Source of the DNA: Congeria kusceri
Taxonomy: Eukaryota > Mollusca > Bivalvia > Myida > Dreissenidae
Reading direction: 5' to 3'
Assembly: GCA_027627225.1 (NCBI GenBank)
Contig: CM051029.1
Location: forward strand, 13,812,523-13,876,522
DNA length: 64,000 nt
Below, piece by piece: positions 48,952 to 60,650 of the stretch. Within the stretch, counting starts at the first letter, position 1. Every line of letters starts with the position of its first letter. The notes beneath the pieces were generated by a model that did not search any database, was not told the origin of the DNA, and worked only from the letters and a program-made list of their open reading frames with translations. The translations under genes were made by a program, and so were the position numbers.

Positions 48952-49008
48952 CACGGATCATCCACAAGGACGTTTGAAGTTAAGAAGATGTATGAGCTGA
49001 AAGCATGA
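48952..49008 (+). CDS. Exon 6: cytoplasmic end
   Basis: Acceptor TTTATTTTGTTGCAG is followed by 18 codons (HGSSTRTFEVKKMYELKA) and TGA. A single tyrosine (MYEL) is present without a recognisable signalling motif. The frame depends on the phase-0 donor at 48,658. Confidence 0.5.
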   Translation, partial: HGSSTRTFEVKKMYELKA

Positions 49009-50930
49009 TGGTGTAAATGCACACGCATAAAATCACTTATCACTTATCAGTTTCAAATATTACAACATACAAAACATTATCACGAATTACGTATGACCGA
49101 GTTTCCAAGAATGATAATGTGCGTAATAACAAATGGATCAAGTGCATAAAGTTGTTTGTGCATTGAACAATCATGTTTTGGGCAATTGCTATGTCATTGT
49201 TATGGTTGAAACGTGCGTTTATTAAATTTAAATTATGATGCTCAAATAAGACACTATATGTTTCATATCATATTCATATTTTTGTTTTAATCATGCAGCT
49301 GCAGTACCAGTTTTATTATATACATGACGTTTTAACGTTGCTTTGTATGCGTGTTCCTAAAAGATGGTCAGTGACATTTGTATAGTAATTAATGTTAGTT
49401 TTGACACAATGCTTTTATCAAATATTTGTAAAAGCATATCTTAAAACCAGGATATTTGTATGACGCTTGATTGATGTTTGTGTGAATTACAAGCGAGCGT
49501 TCTATTTTTTTTTACTTTTACCATGTTCATTTAACGCATACGAATTATTTCGCATTTTACAAAAAGAAAAAAAAACACAATCATCACATTGTTTATACAA
49601 ATGTTATAGTGAATGCTCACATATTTCAACTACATGTACCGGTAGCGACAAAGAAATATAGCTCCTGTAAGTCAAGTTGTTACAATGTTCGTGATTATTT
49701 GCTCTATTCAATAAGTTCTGCAATAAGTTCTGTTCAAAAGCGTTATCATGTAAGCACAACACAAGCATACACGTTTCTGTTTGCAGACTAATGACTGGTG
49801 TACTGCTTGAAGAAATGACTTAATACTTGTAAATTATTAACGTTTACAATCACGTTGAACTACGTTTAATTTAGTCACGAACACGATAATTAAACAAACA
49901 TCAACATTATGTACTCACTTATACTAATTATTCATATTTATTATTTTCAGTAACCGTTATGTTACACATTTTATTAATGTTTCATTTCTTGTAATCGTCG
50001 TACTATTATACAAAAGTTGTTGTGAACATAAATAATATTTGCGATGTTAGCCAATACGTATTTGTAACCAAGGAAAGGGTCCACGGAAATTCTAATTTTG
50101 ACCTATTGCTTTTAACATGATTCATAAAATGTAACGTGTAAACCTTTAAATCTAAGTCATTATTGTAAATAATATATACTGCAAATATATTATACTTGTT
50201 TTATATTGGTGTGTATTAAAAAAAATGTATATACTTATTTGACTGTTTATGAACTCATGTCCCTGTATTTGTGTAATACGCCGATACATGTATTATGACT
50301 CTCCGCGGCTTTTCGAATTCAAACTGCCCAATTTTCAACGAATAGCACTGGTTCCGCAACATTATATCCTCGAATTGTTTAATCCGAACAGTATATCCAC
50401 GGTTTATTCAATCCTGTGTTAATCCACAAACCTCATATGCGCAGTTTCTGCGTTATTTGACTTTTCTTATTATGCATAGGTCGAAAATACTACTATTTTT
50501 ACCTTAGAACAAGATACATAAATGTATTTGTAAAAAAACAAATAGTTGTAAATAAGGAAGCAATGCCTAGATGATTTGACTTTGGATAAAAAGCAATACT
50601 CAATTAAGAACAAATAATATATACGTTAAATTAAAAATAATAACAATTTGCTATTTTAACTCGTAAAATGTCACTCGTTATGTTAATGTCAATGCGGGAT
50701 TTGAATTTGTAAAAAAGAAGCACCTTTTTATTTCAATAAATATATTGACTTTAAGATAATTAAGTTCTATGATTGCAAAATGAATGTTATAGTTTTACTG
50801 CCTTTTTTCATTATTTTTTGTTTGCAGGAAGAATGCAATATTACACAATTTAAATAAAAATATATAGTATATTATTAAGATCTGTAATATAAGTTACAAT
50901 ATTACCATATTCAATAAAGTTATGTATTCT
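49009..50930. other. No supported gene; 3' flank of Ig gene
   Basis: AT-rich sequence with several AATAAA-like sites. Short frames near 49,467-49,791 have no support. A 14-base direct duplication (AATAAGTTCTGC) sits at 49,710-49,735. Confidence 0.45.
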
Positions 50931-50939
50931 GGCTTTAAT

Positions 50940-51200
50940 TTATTTTAGAGAACTGCGATGCTTTGAGGTCAATGTTATTTATATTTAAATGTATTGTGGA
51001 TTATTATGGGAAATTGTGCAGATTGGCCGCTCTTAAACCGGTTTAAACCCACAATGCATTACATAAACCGTTCCAAGGCGGTAACCGCGGATGTATTAAG
51101 ATTTGTTATTTTATGTCGTTTTCTGTAATGCTACGTGATGTTTTGGTCACTTGACTTATGCTGCTAATGTGCGTTATCTCCCACTGATGAAAGTTTAGTG
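50940..51200 (+). repeat. Dispersed repeat with CCGTTCCAAGGCGG core
   Basis: Same family as 46,840-47,150: GCGATGCTTTGAGG, TTAAACCGGTTTAAACC, CCGTTCCAAGGCGGTAACC, TTTTGGTCACTTG. It abuts the minisatellite array that begins near 51,221. Confidence 0.65.
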
Positions 51201-51220
51201 TTACATTGATTACATTCGTA

Positions 51221-54200
51221 ACTCGAGCAGAATGGCAGAATAGCAGACTAACTCCAGTAGAATAGCAGAAAAGCAGACTAACTCACGCAGAATAGCAGAA
51301 AAGCAGACTAACTCCAGCAGAATAGCAGAATAGCAGACTAACTCAAGCAGAATAGCAAACTAGCAGACGGAATCCAGCAGAATAGGACAAAAGCAGACTA
51401 ACTTAAGCAGAATGGCAGAACAGCAGACTAACATTAAACATATAAAATGCTAAATAATTTTGCTTTCATTGTACATCGCAGTTTTATACCAAATAATATT
51501 AGGTTAAGACTCGACACACATGTTACCATTATCGCTTTGTTGACAGTTAGTTACTCATTTGGCTGTAGAAAGGACAAATTCGGCGGAAAAGCCGACATAA
51601 TGTTATAATTACTTCAGAAGAAAAACAGAACAGCAGACTTACAGAATAATTCATACACAATGAAAACAATAACTTCAACAGAACAACTTCAGCAGAATAG
51701 CAGAACAACTCCAGCAGAAGGGCAGAACAACTCCAGCAGAACAGCAAAACAACTCCAGCAAAATAGCAAAACGATTGAATAACTGCAGCTGAATAGCAGA
51801 ACAACTAGAGCAAAGAAGAGAATTAACTCCAGCAGAATAACTTCAGCATAATAGCTGAACAACTCATGCAGAATAGCACAATAACTCCCATACAATAACG
51901 CCAGAACAACAGCACATTATCTCCAGCTACATTGAATTACCCTATCAGAATAACTCCAGCAGAATAACACCAGTAAAATGCCAGAACAACTACACCCGAA
52001 AAAAATTCCGTCAGAATAACTCTAGCAAAATCGAATTTCTGTTTGATGGCAGACGTTGAACATTTCAAAGTACTTTCAGAAAGTCTACGTCTGTTCATCA
52101 AATTGTGAATATCATGTTTCTGATAAATTAACGGGAAACGACTTGTTATCTATGTCACAAATTGACATAATTGTATGTGTCTACATATACATTTTAATTC
52201 CCATATTGACTGCCACAGATATATAATCTGCTGTTCTGCTTTTCTTCTGGTGTAATTCTAATATTATGTGGGCTTTTCCGCCAAACTTGTTCTTTCTACA
52301 GCCTCAAATGGGTTACTATCTGTTCACAAAGCGAGGATGGAAACATATGTGTCGAGTCTTAAGCTAATGTTATTTGGTATAAAGATGAGATGTAAAATTA
52401 AAACAAAATTATTTAACATTTTATATGCTTAATGTTAGTCTGCTATTCTGCCATTCTGCTTGAATTAGTCTGCTTTTCTGCTACTCTTCTGGTGTTCGTC
52501 TGCTATTCTGCTAATCTGCTTCAGTTAGTCTGCTATTTGCTGGAGTTAGTCTGCTATTCTGCTTAAGTTAGTCTGCTTTACTGCCATTCTGCTTGAGTTA
52601 GTCTGCTATTTACTGGAGTTAATCTGCTATTCTGCTGGAGTTATTCTGTTTTTCTGCTATTCGGCTTGAGTTAGTCTGCTATTTGCTGGAGTTAGTCTGC
52701 TTTTATGTTATTCTGCTGGAGTTCGTCTGCTATTCTGCTAATCTGCTTCAGTTAGTCTGCTATTTGCTGGAGTTAGTCTGCTATTCTGCTGAAGTTAGTC
52801 TGCTTCTCTGCTAATCTGCTTGAGTTAGTCTGCTATTTACTGGAGTTAGTCTGCTATTCTGCTGGTATTAGCCTGCTTTTCTGCTATTCTGCTCGAGTTA
52901 GTCCTCTATTTGCTGGAGTTAGTCTGCTATTTTGCTGGAGTTAGTCTGCTATTCTGCTGGAGTTAGTCTGCTATTTTCATGGAGTTAGTCTGCTATTTTG
53001 CTGCAGTTAGTCTGCTATTCTGCTGGAGTTAGTCTGCTATTCTGCTATACTGATGGGGTTAGTCTGCTATTCTGCTGGAGGTAGTCTGCTATTCTGATAT
53101 TCTGCTTGAGTTAGTCTGCTATTTGCTCGAGTGAGTCTACTATTCTGCTATTCTGCTGGAGTTAGTCTGCTATTCTGCTGGAGTTAATCTTCTGTTCTCC
53201 TGTTCTGCTGGAGTAAGTCTTCTATTTGCTGTTCTGTTGGAGTTAGTGTGCTATTCTGCTGTTCTGCTAGAGTTAGCCTGATATTCTGCTGTTCTGCTGG
53301 AGTTAGTCTGATATTCGCTGGAGTTAGTCTGCTATGCTGCTATTCTGCTAGAGTTAGTCTGTTATTATGCTATTCTGCTGGAGTTAGTCTGCTATTCTGC
53401 TATTCTTCTGGAGTTAGTCTGCTATACTGCTATTCTGCTAGAATAAGTCTGCTTTTCTGCCATTCTACTGGAGTTAGTCGGCTATTCTGCTATTCTGATG
53501 GGGTTAGTCTGCTTGTCTGCTATTCTGCTATAGTTAGTCTGCTATTTTGCTGGAGTTAGTCTGCTATTCTGCTAGAGTCTGCAGCAGTTAATCTGTTATT
53601 CTGCTATTCTGTCATTCTGCTGCAGTAAGTATGCTTTTTTGATATTATGCTGTAGTTAGTCTGCTATTCTGCAGGAGTAAGTCTGATATTCTGCTGTTCT
53701 GCTGGAATGAGTGTGCGATTCTGCTGGAGTTAGTCTGCTATTCTGCTATTATGCTGGAGTTGTTCTGCTGAAGTTATTGTTCTATTTTGTTGAATTATTA
53801 TGTTAATCTTCTGTTCTGCTTTTCGTCTGGAGTAATTCTATTATATCGGCTTTTCAGCCGAACTTGTTTTTTCTACATTCTCAAATGAGTTAATACAAAC
53901 TGTCAATAAAGCGATAATAGTAGCAAGTGTGTCGAGTCTTAAGGCGTAAACAAAAAGTGTTTGTTTCCGCTTACACAACCCCCGAATTTTTTTTCCGCCG
54001 ACCCTAAATATTTTTTTTTGCCTATACATCATAAACTTTTTCTGATGTTGGGGGAAAAAAAGAGCAGTTTTCGGTTATGTTATTAATTAAGTGCAAGACA
54101 TTTCTGTTTCTGAGGTTATATTTTACCTCATCCTACTATAATTTTTGGAGCTGTAAGCGGAAACCAACCTTTTTTTTTTGGCTTAAGCTAATGTTAACTG

Positions 54201-55795
54201 GTAGAAAGATTCGATGTAAAATGAAAACACAATATTTTAGCATTTTATTTGTTTAATGTTAGTCGGCTATTCTGCAATTCTGCTGGAGTTAATATGAAAT
54301 TCTGCTATTCTGCTGGAGTTAGTCTGCTATTCTGCTGAAGTTACTCTGCTTTTTTCTGGAGTAAGTCTGCTTTTCTGCTATTCTGCTGGAGTTATTCTGC
54401 TATTGTGTCAGCGAAGCTCCTGGAGTTAGTCTGCTATTCTGCTGGAGTTGTTCTGCTTTTCTGCTGGAGTTGTACTGCTGGAGTTATTATTCAATTATGT
54501 TGGTAGTATTATGTTAGTGTGGTTTTCTGCTTTTCTTCTAAAGTAATTATAATATTATGTCGGCTTTTCCGCCGAACTTGTTCTTTCTACAGCCTCAAAT
54601 GAGTTCCTAACTGTCAAAAAAGCGATAATATGGTAACATATATGTCGAGTATTAAGCCAATGTTATGTCGTATAAAGTTGCGATGTAAAATGGAAACAAA
54701 AGTATTTAGAGTTTTATATGTTTAAAGTTAGTCTGCTATTCTGCCATTCTGCCATTCTGCTGGAGTTAGTTTGCTATTGTTCTCTTCTGCTGGAGTTAGT
54801 CTGCTATTCTGCTGGAGTTAGTCTGCTATTCTGCTTTTTTGCTGCAGTTGACCTGCTATTCTACTGGAGTTAGTATGTTTTTCTGCTATTCTGCTGGAGT
54901 TGTTCTGCTTTCTGCTGGAGTTGTTCTGCTGAAGTTATTCTTCTATTGTGTTAGAATTATTTTGTTAGTTTTCTTTCGGATAAATTCTTATTTTTATCTT
55001 GGTATTTCCGTTGAACTTGTTCTATCTACAGCCTCAAATGAGTAACTGTCAACACAGCGATAGTGGTAACATATGTGTCGAGTCTTAAGCTTATGTTTGG
55101 TATAAAGATGCGATGTAAAATGAAAACAAAATTATTAAGCATTGTATATGTTTAATGTTAGTCTGCTTTTATGCCATTCTGCTTGAGTTAGTCTGCTATT
55201 CTGCTGGAGTTAGTCGGCTATTCTGCTTGAGTTAGTCTGCTATTCTGCTGGAGTTAGTCTGCTTTACTGCTTTTCTGCTGCAGTTGATCTGCTATTCTAC
55301 TGCGGTTAGTCTACTATTCTGCTATTCTGCTGTTTTTTTGCTATTCTGTTGAAGTTAACGGGCTATTCTGCTGGGTTTTGTCTGCTATTCTGTTGAAGTT
55401 AACCTGTTATTCTGCTATTCTGCTAGAATTAGTATGCAATTCTTTAATTCTTCTGCTGGAGTTGTTCTGCTGTATTTATTCTTCTATTCTGTTGGAATTA
55501 TTCTGTAAGTCTGCTGTTCTGCTTTTCTTCTGGAGTAATTCTAATATTATGCCGGCTTTTCTGCTGAACTCGTTCTTTCTACAGCCTCACATGAGTTAGT
55601 AAATGTCAACAAAGCGATAATAGTAACATGTGTGTCGAGTTTTAAGCTAATGTTATTTGGTATAAATATGCGATGTAAAATAAAAACAAAATTATTTCGC
55701 ATTTTATATGTTTAATGTTAGTCTGCAATTCTGCTATTCTGCTGCAGTTAGTCTGCTATTCTGCTATTCTGCTATTGCGCTATTCTACTAGCATT
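51221..55795. repeat. Higher-order minisatellite with spacers and an inverted segment
   Basis: Units of 22 or 33 bases are built from an 11-base sub-motif (CTGCTATTCTG with TGGAGTTAGT). They run as AACTCCAGCAGAATAGCAGA from 51,221 to about 52,030 and as the reverse complement from about 52,436 to 55,795. The array is punctuated by ~190-bp spacers (CGGCTTTTCCGCC, TTCTTTCTACAGCCTCAAAT, GTGTCGAGTCTTAAGC) at about 51,431 (inverted), 52,226, 53,815, 54,525, 54,960 and 55,515. Repetitive frames inside (e.g. 53,248-53,559) follow from the 33-base units and are not called as genes. Confidence 0.93.
53943..54182. mobile_element. 240-bp MITE in TTAA site (piggyBac-like)
   Basis: This insert interrupts the second plus-oriented spacer of the minisatellite. 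TTAA flanks it on both sides (53,939-53,942 and 54,183-54,186). The four other plus-oriented spacers show the empty site, one TTAA in a GTCGAGTCTTAAGC-type context. The ends are inverted repeats sharing GTTTCCGCTTACA over a ~33-bp arm rich in A/T runs. TTAA duplication is characteristic of piggyBac-class transposition. No coding capacity. Confidence 0.75.
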
Positions 55796-56019
55796 ACACA
55801 GACATTTTGATATTTAATAATGTCCTGACATGGCAGTACCCAGGCCAAAATTGAACATACATACGTTTCAACTTTAATGTGCAATTTGAAGTCATAATCT
55901 CAGTTTTAGTCGGAACTACATAAGCAACTATTGAAGCAGCTTAAAATAATATTTCAGATAAGATAAATATAAACAAAGCGAAACCCCAGTTGCGACAGCA
56001 GGAGAGAACTCTTATTAGC

Positions 56020-56290
56020 ATCACTAGGTCCTTTATTTATGGCAAGTGACCAAGTGCCAAAACACTTCACAGCACATCACATAAACACATTACAAACATA
56101 AAACACACATGAATACAACTGGGTTCACCGCCTTGGATCGGTCAATGCAAAACATCGCGGGTTTAAACCGGTTTACGTGCGCATGAACCTCACACTTGAC
56201 CCAGAATTATTTACAAATCATGTAAGTGTAAATAAAATTTAACCTCATAGCATCGCAATTCAAATTAAACATCAATAAAAGAGAATAATA
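56020..56290 (-). repeat. Dispersed repeat with CCGTTCCAAGGCGG core (minus)
   Basis: Reverse-oriented copy: ACCGCCTTGGATCGGTCAAT, TTTAAACCGGTTTA, CAAGTGACCAAG and CTCATAGCATCGCAATTC match the other family members. It lies on the far side of the minisatellite from a plus-oriented copy. Confidence 0.65.
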
Positions 56291-56929
56291 TTCAATGTAA
56301 TTACCATTTAATTACCCAATGGCTAGATGCAAACCAGAGCAGCAAATTGCGCAATGAAATGAAACAAAAAACAAGTATCAACTACATTTCGTCTTTTTAT
56401 AAAAAGCTTTAAAGACGTAGCATTGTATAGCTAGTTCAATTTTCAGATCATCGTCATGCAGTTTCAGGAAGAAGCCGTAATGTTGGGTATAAAAAGCCAG
56501 ATTACATAGCTTTGTTGTATATATTTATTTTAAACTAAATAAAACTTAATGTACTATTCTACATCTTCCTGCCATCCCAAATTGAAAAACAATAATTTAA
56601 CTTAATGAAAGTGGGTGTTAAAACCAGTGTATACATCTGAAATGCTGTAAAATTTTAAATAAAAGGGCACAGTATATCCTAGATAATCTACGTCATTGAG
56701 ACAGTAAATATATTTAAATGATGACGTAATCCAGAGACGCGCAATGCACCCGATGACGACATAATTTTAATACGCAAAGAAGTTACAGCTACTTATCCAC
56801 CATTTTAAAACGACCAAATGTGTAACGATGAAAGAAATTCAGTATCACAAACTAATAAGCATGTGTTTTTAGTATAAGTGCATTATATCCTTTTGATAAG
56901 AAAGCGTGTACTAAAGTATCCAGTATACG
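56291..56929. other. No supported gene
   Basis: AT-rich DNA downstream of the decayed retroelement; no recognisable protein or RNA. Confidence 0.4.
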
Positions 56930-57420
56930 TTTAGCATTCACTTTAACATATTTACATTTGCAAACACGTTTCAAACCATCACTGTAAAAGGATGGGTTGG
57001 ATATTCCGTTAGATAAGAACCATTTCAAAGAAACATTGTATTAAGAAACTAAGATATTGTATTTTGTATAGAATTTAGCAAACTTATTACATAGACCATG
57101 ATAATATTGAAAAAACACCTTGTGTTAATAATTTCTTAGATAGTATAAGGTTACGGTCGTTGAAACCTTTACCTCATGAGCAAGCTCTTGCAAATCGAAC
57201 TTGCGAAATGTATGTGCCATAGGTAGGACCTTTAGGAATATTACCATTCAAGAAAGGGAAATGTACAATTTCGTAATTAAAATCATCGCGTTTATCATAT
57301 AGACTAGTTTTAACTATATTATTAGTAATAGTAATAGTACGACTCATTCCTTTCAAATACAACTTCACAGTTGTGTCAGTCAGATAATGCTGATAATTGG
57401 CCCAAGTTCATTTGGCCTTG
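56930..57420 (-). pseudogene. Decayed reverse-transcriptase retroelement fragment
   Basis: The minus strand encodes, at 57,174-57,368, a segment with SLYDKRDDFNYEIVHFPFL, NIPKGPTYGTYISQ and RFARACS. I recognise this as the conserved region after the catalytic core in reverse-transcriptase proteins common in invertebrate genomes (LYDKRDDF, YGVYISQLIR). Beyond a stop, shifted frames continue the likeness: FNDRNLILSKKLLTQG, FAKFYTKYN, LSNGISNPSFY. Stops and frameshifts make it non-functional. The catalytic YxDD region was not found, and the retroelement class is not settled. Confidence 0.6.
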
Positions 57421-58055
57421 TTTTCTTTATTTCTGGATGGATGGATGGATGGATTAAAAACAATACTGCAATTTAGTATGTCGTTAATTAGTATGTTGTG
57501 GAAACAACGTTTGTGTCATACCACATGATACCAGTTAAGAGTACCTAGGTCTTCAAACGTTTCTTAGAGAAATATTTACCAACGAATTTGCCCAATATAT
57601 ATAACTATTATTCTTATGCATTCTTAATGTATGCAGGTTTGATGCAGATTGGCTGTAATATAGTTACAATTAGGAATTCAATACAAATATCAATAACGGG
57701 AATATACATTTACGAATTCTCTGTTAAAATAAGTAGAACATTTATCACGCATTTCTTGACTAAGTGACACATTTTGTGGCGATTCTTGTCCGGACCGTAA
57801 AATAATTGGAGATCATATTGTCATATACCTTATGTGCAAGTTTAGTCTAGATTCGATAAACAAAGTCATAACCCATCAGACTAATCCACTGTTGTCGGTT
57901 GACGACTTAGGCAAGTTATATCGTACAGAACAATAGCCCGAAAGTCGAGTTTGAAATACTCCCATATATTTGTATTTTCTTTTTTAAATGTAATTAAAAC
58001 TGGATTTATGAAAACAAAATATTATATTAAGAAAAACATTTAGAAGTCAAAATTT
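57421..58055. other. No supported gene; (GGAT)n
   Basis: A GGAT microsatellite occurs at 57,434-57,455. Otherwise AT-rich and unremarkable. Confidence 0.5.
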
Positions 58056-58059
58056 GCCT

Positions 58060-58135
58060 CCACTTGGATCGAACTAACGACCTCCGGATCAATCGGTACT
58101 TTATTAGTGTCAGGAACGCTAACCATAAGGGTAAA
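58060..58135 (-). ncRNA. tRNA-like sequence, probable pseudogene or SINE head
   Basis: On the minus strand, TTATGGTTAGCG resembles an A-box and GGTCGTTAGTTCGATCC contains a perfect B-box (GTTCGATCC). CCG..CGG could form a short anticodon stem, and partial pairing of CCTC with GAGG resembles an acceptor stem. Extra bases between D-arm and anticodon arm argue against a working tRNA. No conserved SINE body was recognised beside it. Confidence 0.4.
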
Positions 58136-59384
58136 GAGGTTCGTATATACATCGGCATTTTAACCCTATGTAAGTGGCACCCGTGCTTTTAAAATATCGA
58201 CGAAAAGCTTTGCATTTTCCAGTTTATATTTTTTCATTGTACCTCACTTTTGTCTACAATGATAAATGTCCAGTACCAGAGCAAATGATATTTTGACTGT
58301 CAAGAACATTTCAACCTTTTTGACACGCAATCAACCGAAAGTGACTGTGAGGTAATGTGACTGCGCTGACATTTTAAATGTCATACAAGGGCAAGTAACT
58401 GCATCGTTTTCAAGCCACATCATGAAATAAATTGCCCCCGCCCCCCCCCTTGTCGTGACATCACTATTCAATATGTAAACAAGCGATTGTCTTTAATGTT
58501 AACGGTCATAAAAATAGTTTGCTAGTATTACTGAAGTTGAAAGAAGATTAAGGCATTGTTCAATCTTGATGGGCAGAATAAAGCATTTGTTTACTTGTTT
58601 TTACTCAATTTTGTTCGGTATAATAAAATAAATATCAAATGGCAGCGAGTGTGACATTGATAGTCAACCCTCGAAACCTTCGCCTCTGGTGACATTCTGC
58701 CACCGGGTTGACAATATCAATGTCACACACGTTGCCATATGATATGTATATAATGTCATGTGTGTGTTTTCGCCATTTTATATAGATAATGTACTTTTCT
58801 TTTTAGGATTTGCTACGTAAATAGGTTCCATTATAACGATCTTGGATAATGCAAAAGCGAAGAAAACATCTTTAAATAATTTCCGAAATGCGTAATGTAT
58901 ATCTAGATGGCGAACTGGTGTAAATAGGTATCGACCTAACAAATGTCTAGTTATTCTTCCTCGGCAGCTGTTAATGTATTCCTTTAAAACGCATTCAGCT
59001 TAAAACATGTACAAATGTTAAACTATCACATATTAAGAAAACTCAAACATAACACCATTGTACGCGTATCGATTTTGTATTGCTATATATTCTACAATAC
59101 ATTGTTTAACAAAGGCATATGCGGTTTAATTAACCTTTCCTGAATCCGAATTATTGTTTGAAGTAAAGATGCATGCATATATCGAATTTCATTTGTTGTT
59201 TCATTTTTGCAGTATTTAACAACCTATTTGATTGCAAAATAATAAATCTTTCATTTCACAAACAATTCACAATGAAACAGTATGTTTATGTTAAGCATAA
59301 TTAAACACCTTTGAATCATAAAACATTAAATGTGTTGTCCAATATTTAACTAAGGAAAGTGTGGATCAGTAAAAGTTCTAATAA
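58136..59384. other. No supported gene; inverted pair near 58.66 kb
   Basis: A C-run at 58,437-58,449. Around 58,640-58,745 GGCAGCGAGTGTGACATTGA and its near-inverse (TCAATGTCACACACGTTGCC) flank a GC-richer segment, forming a ~100-bp imperfect hairpin. No gene. Confidence 0.45.
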
Positions 59385-59729
59385 CTGAATAGCAAGAAAT
59401 ACACATTGGGCATCAGTTTGTGTGTGCTTAATACCTTAACAGTTAATACCAAATCAGATTTCAATTGGTATTATGACAAACATGAACAGAGTTATCCGTG
59501 GCATTATTATTTTAATTACAATCACCATGAAAACTACCACAAACATTTGTACACTGAGTTTGTCTCACTAAAACGTTATGATGTGTTTTCAATAGTTCAA
59601 CAATCCTATTTGGACGCACATGACGACGGTGTGTTTGCCTTCGAAGAAGAAGACTGTACTTCTTCGAGCACTCTGAAATACGCTAGCATAAGTGTTCGTA
59701 TGCAGATCACAGCATGTAATCAATGGTGA
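59385..59729 (+). CDS. Unassigned open frame without ATG
   Basis: A stop-free frame of about 114 codons ending in TGA, unusually long for this composition. It is Tyr/His/Asn-rich in the middle (SYPWHYYFNYNHHENYHKH) and more ordinary toward the end (DDGVFAFEEEDCTSSS). There is no ATG near the start and no clear acceptor, and it abuts the tandem repeat that follows. No homology recognised. Confidence 0.17.
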   Translation: MNSKKYTLGISLCVLNTLTVNTKSDFNWYYDKHEQSYPWHYYFNYNHHENYHKHLYTEFVSLKRYDVFSIVQQSYLDAHDDGVFAFEEEDCTSSSTLKYASISVRMQITACNQW

Positions 59730-59789
59730 GCTGTTGTGGCCACCTTTTGTCCGTCGTCCGTCTTTCGTCGTTAATCGCTAATCGTCAAC

Positions 59790-60650
59790 ATATACATTGT
59801 GAACACTCTAGAGGTCACATTTTTTGCACAATCTTCATGAAACTTGCTCGGACAATTTCTCTAAATGATTTGTCAAACGAGTTCGAAACTGGGTCATATA
59901 AGGTCTAAAACTAGGTCACCAGGTCAAATTGAAGAAAAAGCTTTTGAACACTCTTTAAGCCGCATTGTTTTGGCCCATTTTTCTTGAAACTTGCTCAGAA
60001 CATTTGTTTCGGTGATATCTTAGACGAGTTTGAAACTAGCTCACTTGGGATCAAAAACTAGCTTACCTGGCTAAATGAGGAAAAAGCCTGTGAGCTCTCT
60101 AGATACCATATTTATAGCCAAATCATCATTAAACTTGCTCAGAATATTTGTCATAATAATAATTAGGAACAATTCTAAACCGGGTCACATAGGGTCAATA
60201 ACTAGGTCACCAGGTTAAATTTGAAAAAAAAACTTGCGAACACTCTTGAGGCTACATTTATAGCCCATTAATCAAGAAACTTGCTCAAACCATTTGTCCC
60301 AATGATATCTTGAACGAGTTCGAAACTGGTTCATGTGGGGTAAAAAAAAAACTAGGTCACAATGCCAAATTAAGGACAAAGATTTTGAACACTCTAGAGG
60401 CCACATGTATAGCCTAATCATCACGAAACTTGCTAAGAACATTTGTCCAATGATTTCTCGGACAGGTTTGAAACCGGGTCACATGGGGTCAGGCCAAATT
60501 CAAAGCAAACTGCTGGTGGACACTCTAGAGGGTACATTTATAGCCCAATCATCATGAAACTTGCTCAAAACATTTGTCTTAATAATATCTCGGACGAGTT
60601 TGAAACTGGGTCACGTGGGAAAAAAGCTAGATCACCAAGCTAAATTATCA
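59790..60650. repeat. Tandem repeat, ~145-bp unit, ~6 copies
   Basis: Units begin near GAACACTCTAGAGG (59,802; variants about every 145 bases to 60,520). Each contains ATCATGAAACTTGCTC, CGAGTTTGAAACTGGGTCAC and AACTAGGTCACC. Short frames are by-products. Confidence 0.85.

Larger units (their letters stand above)
44672..49008 (+). pseudogene. Ig-domain transmembrane receptor gene, decaying copy
   Basis: Five or six exons form a coherent receptor: signal peptide (44,672-44,726), Ig V-like domain (44,824-45,177), linker (47,342-47,377), Ser/Thr-rich stalk (47,606-about 47,715 or 47,876), transmembrane (48,552-48,658) and cytoplasmic end (48,952-49,008). Junctions are GT..AG and phase 1 apart from the last. 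The product would be a cell-surface protein of the immune or adhesion type. Lesions: an in-frame TGA at 44,898-44,900 and a frame break in the stalk exon. Skipping the stalk exon restores a continuous downstream frame, but not the TGA. Intron 2 is filled by a tandem-core repeat element. Function unknown; invertebrate Ig receptors are numerous and variable. Confidence 0.65.

Noticed and set aside
51547..51895. Minus-strand Leu/Cys/Ser-rich frames
   Set aside because: Same minisatellite in inverted orientation.
53248..53559. 103-codon Ser/Leu/Cys-rich frame resembling a membrane protein
   Set aside because: Created by 33-base minisatellite units; no start, splice or family support.
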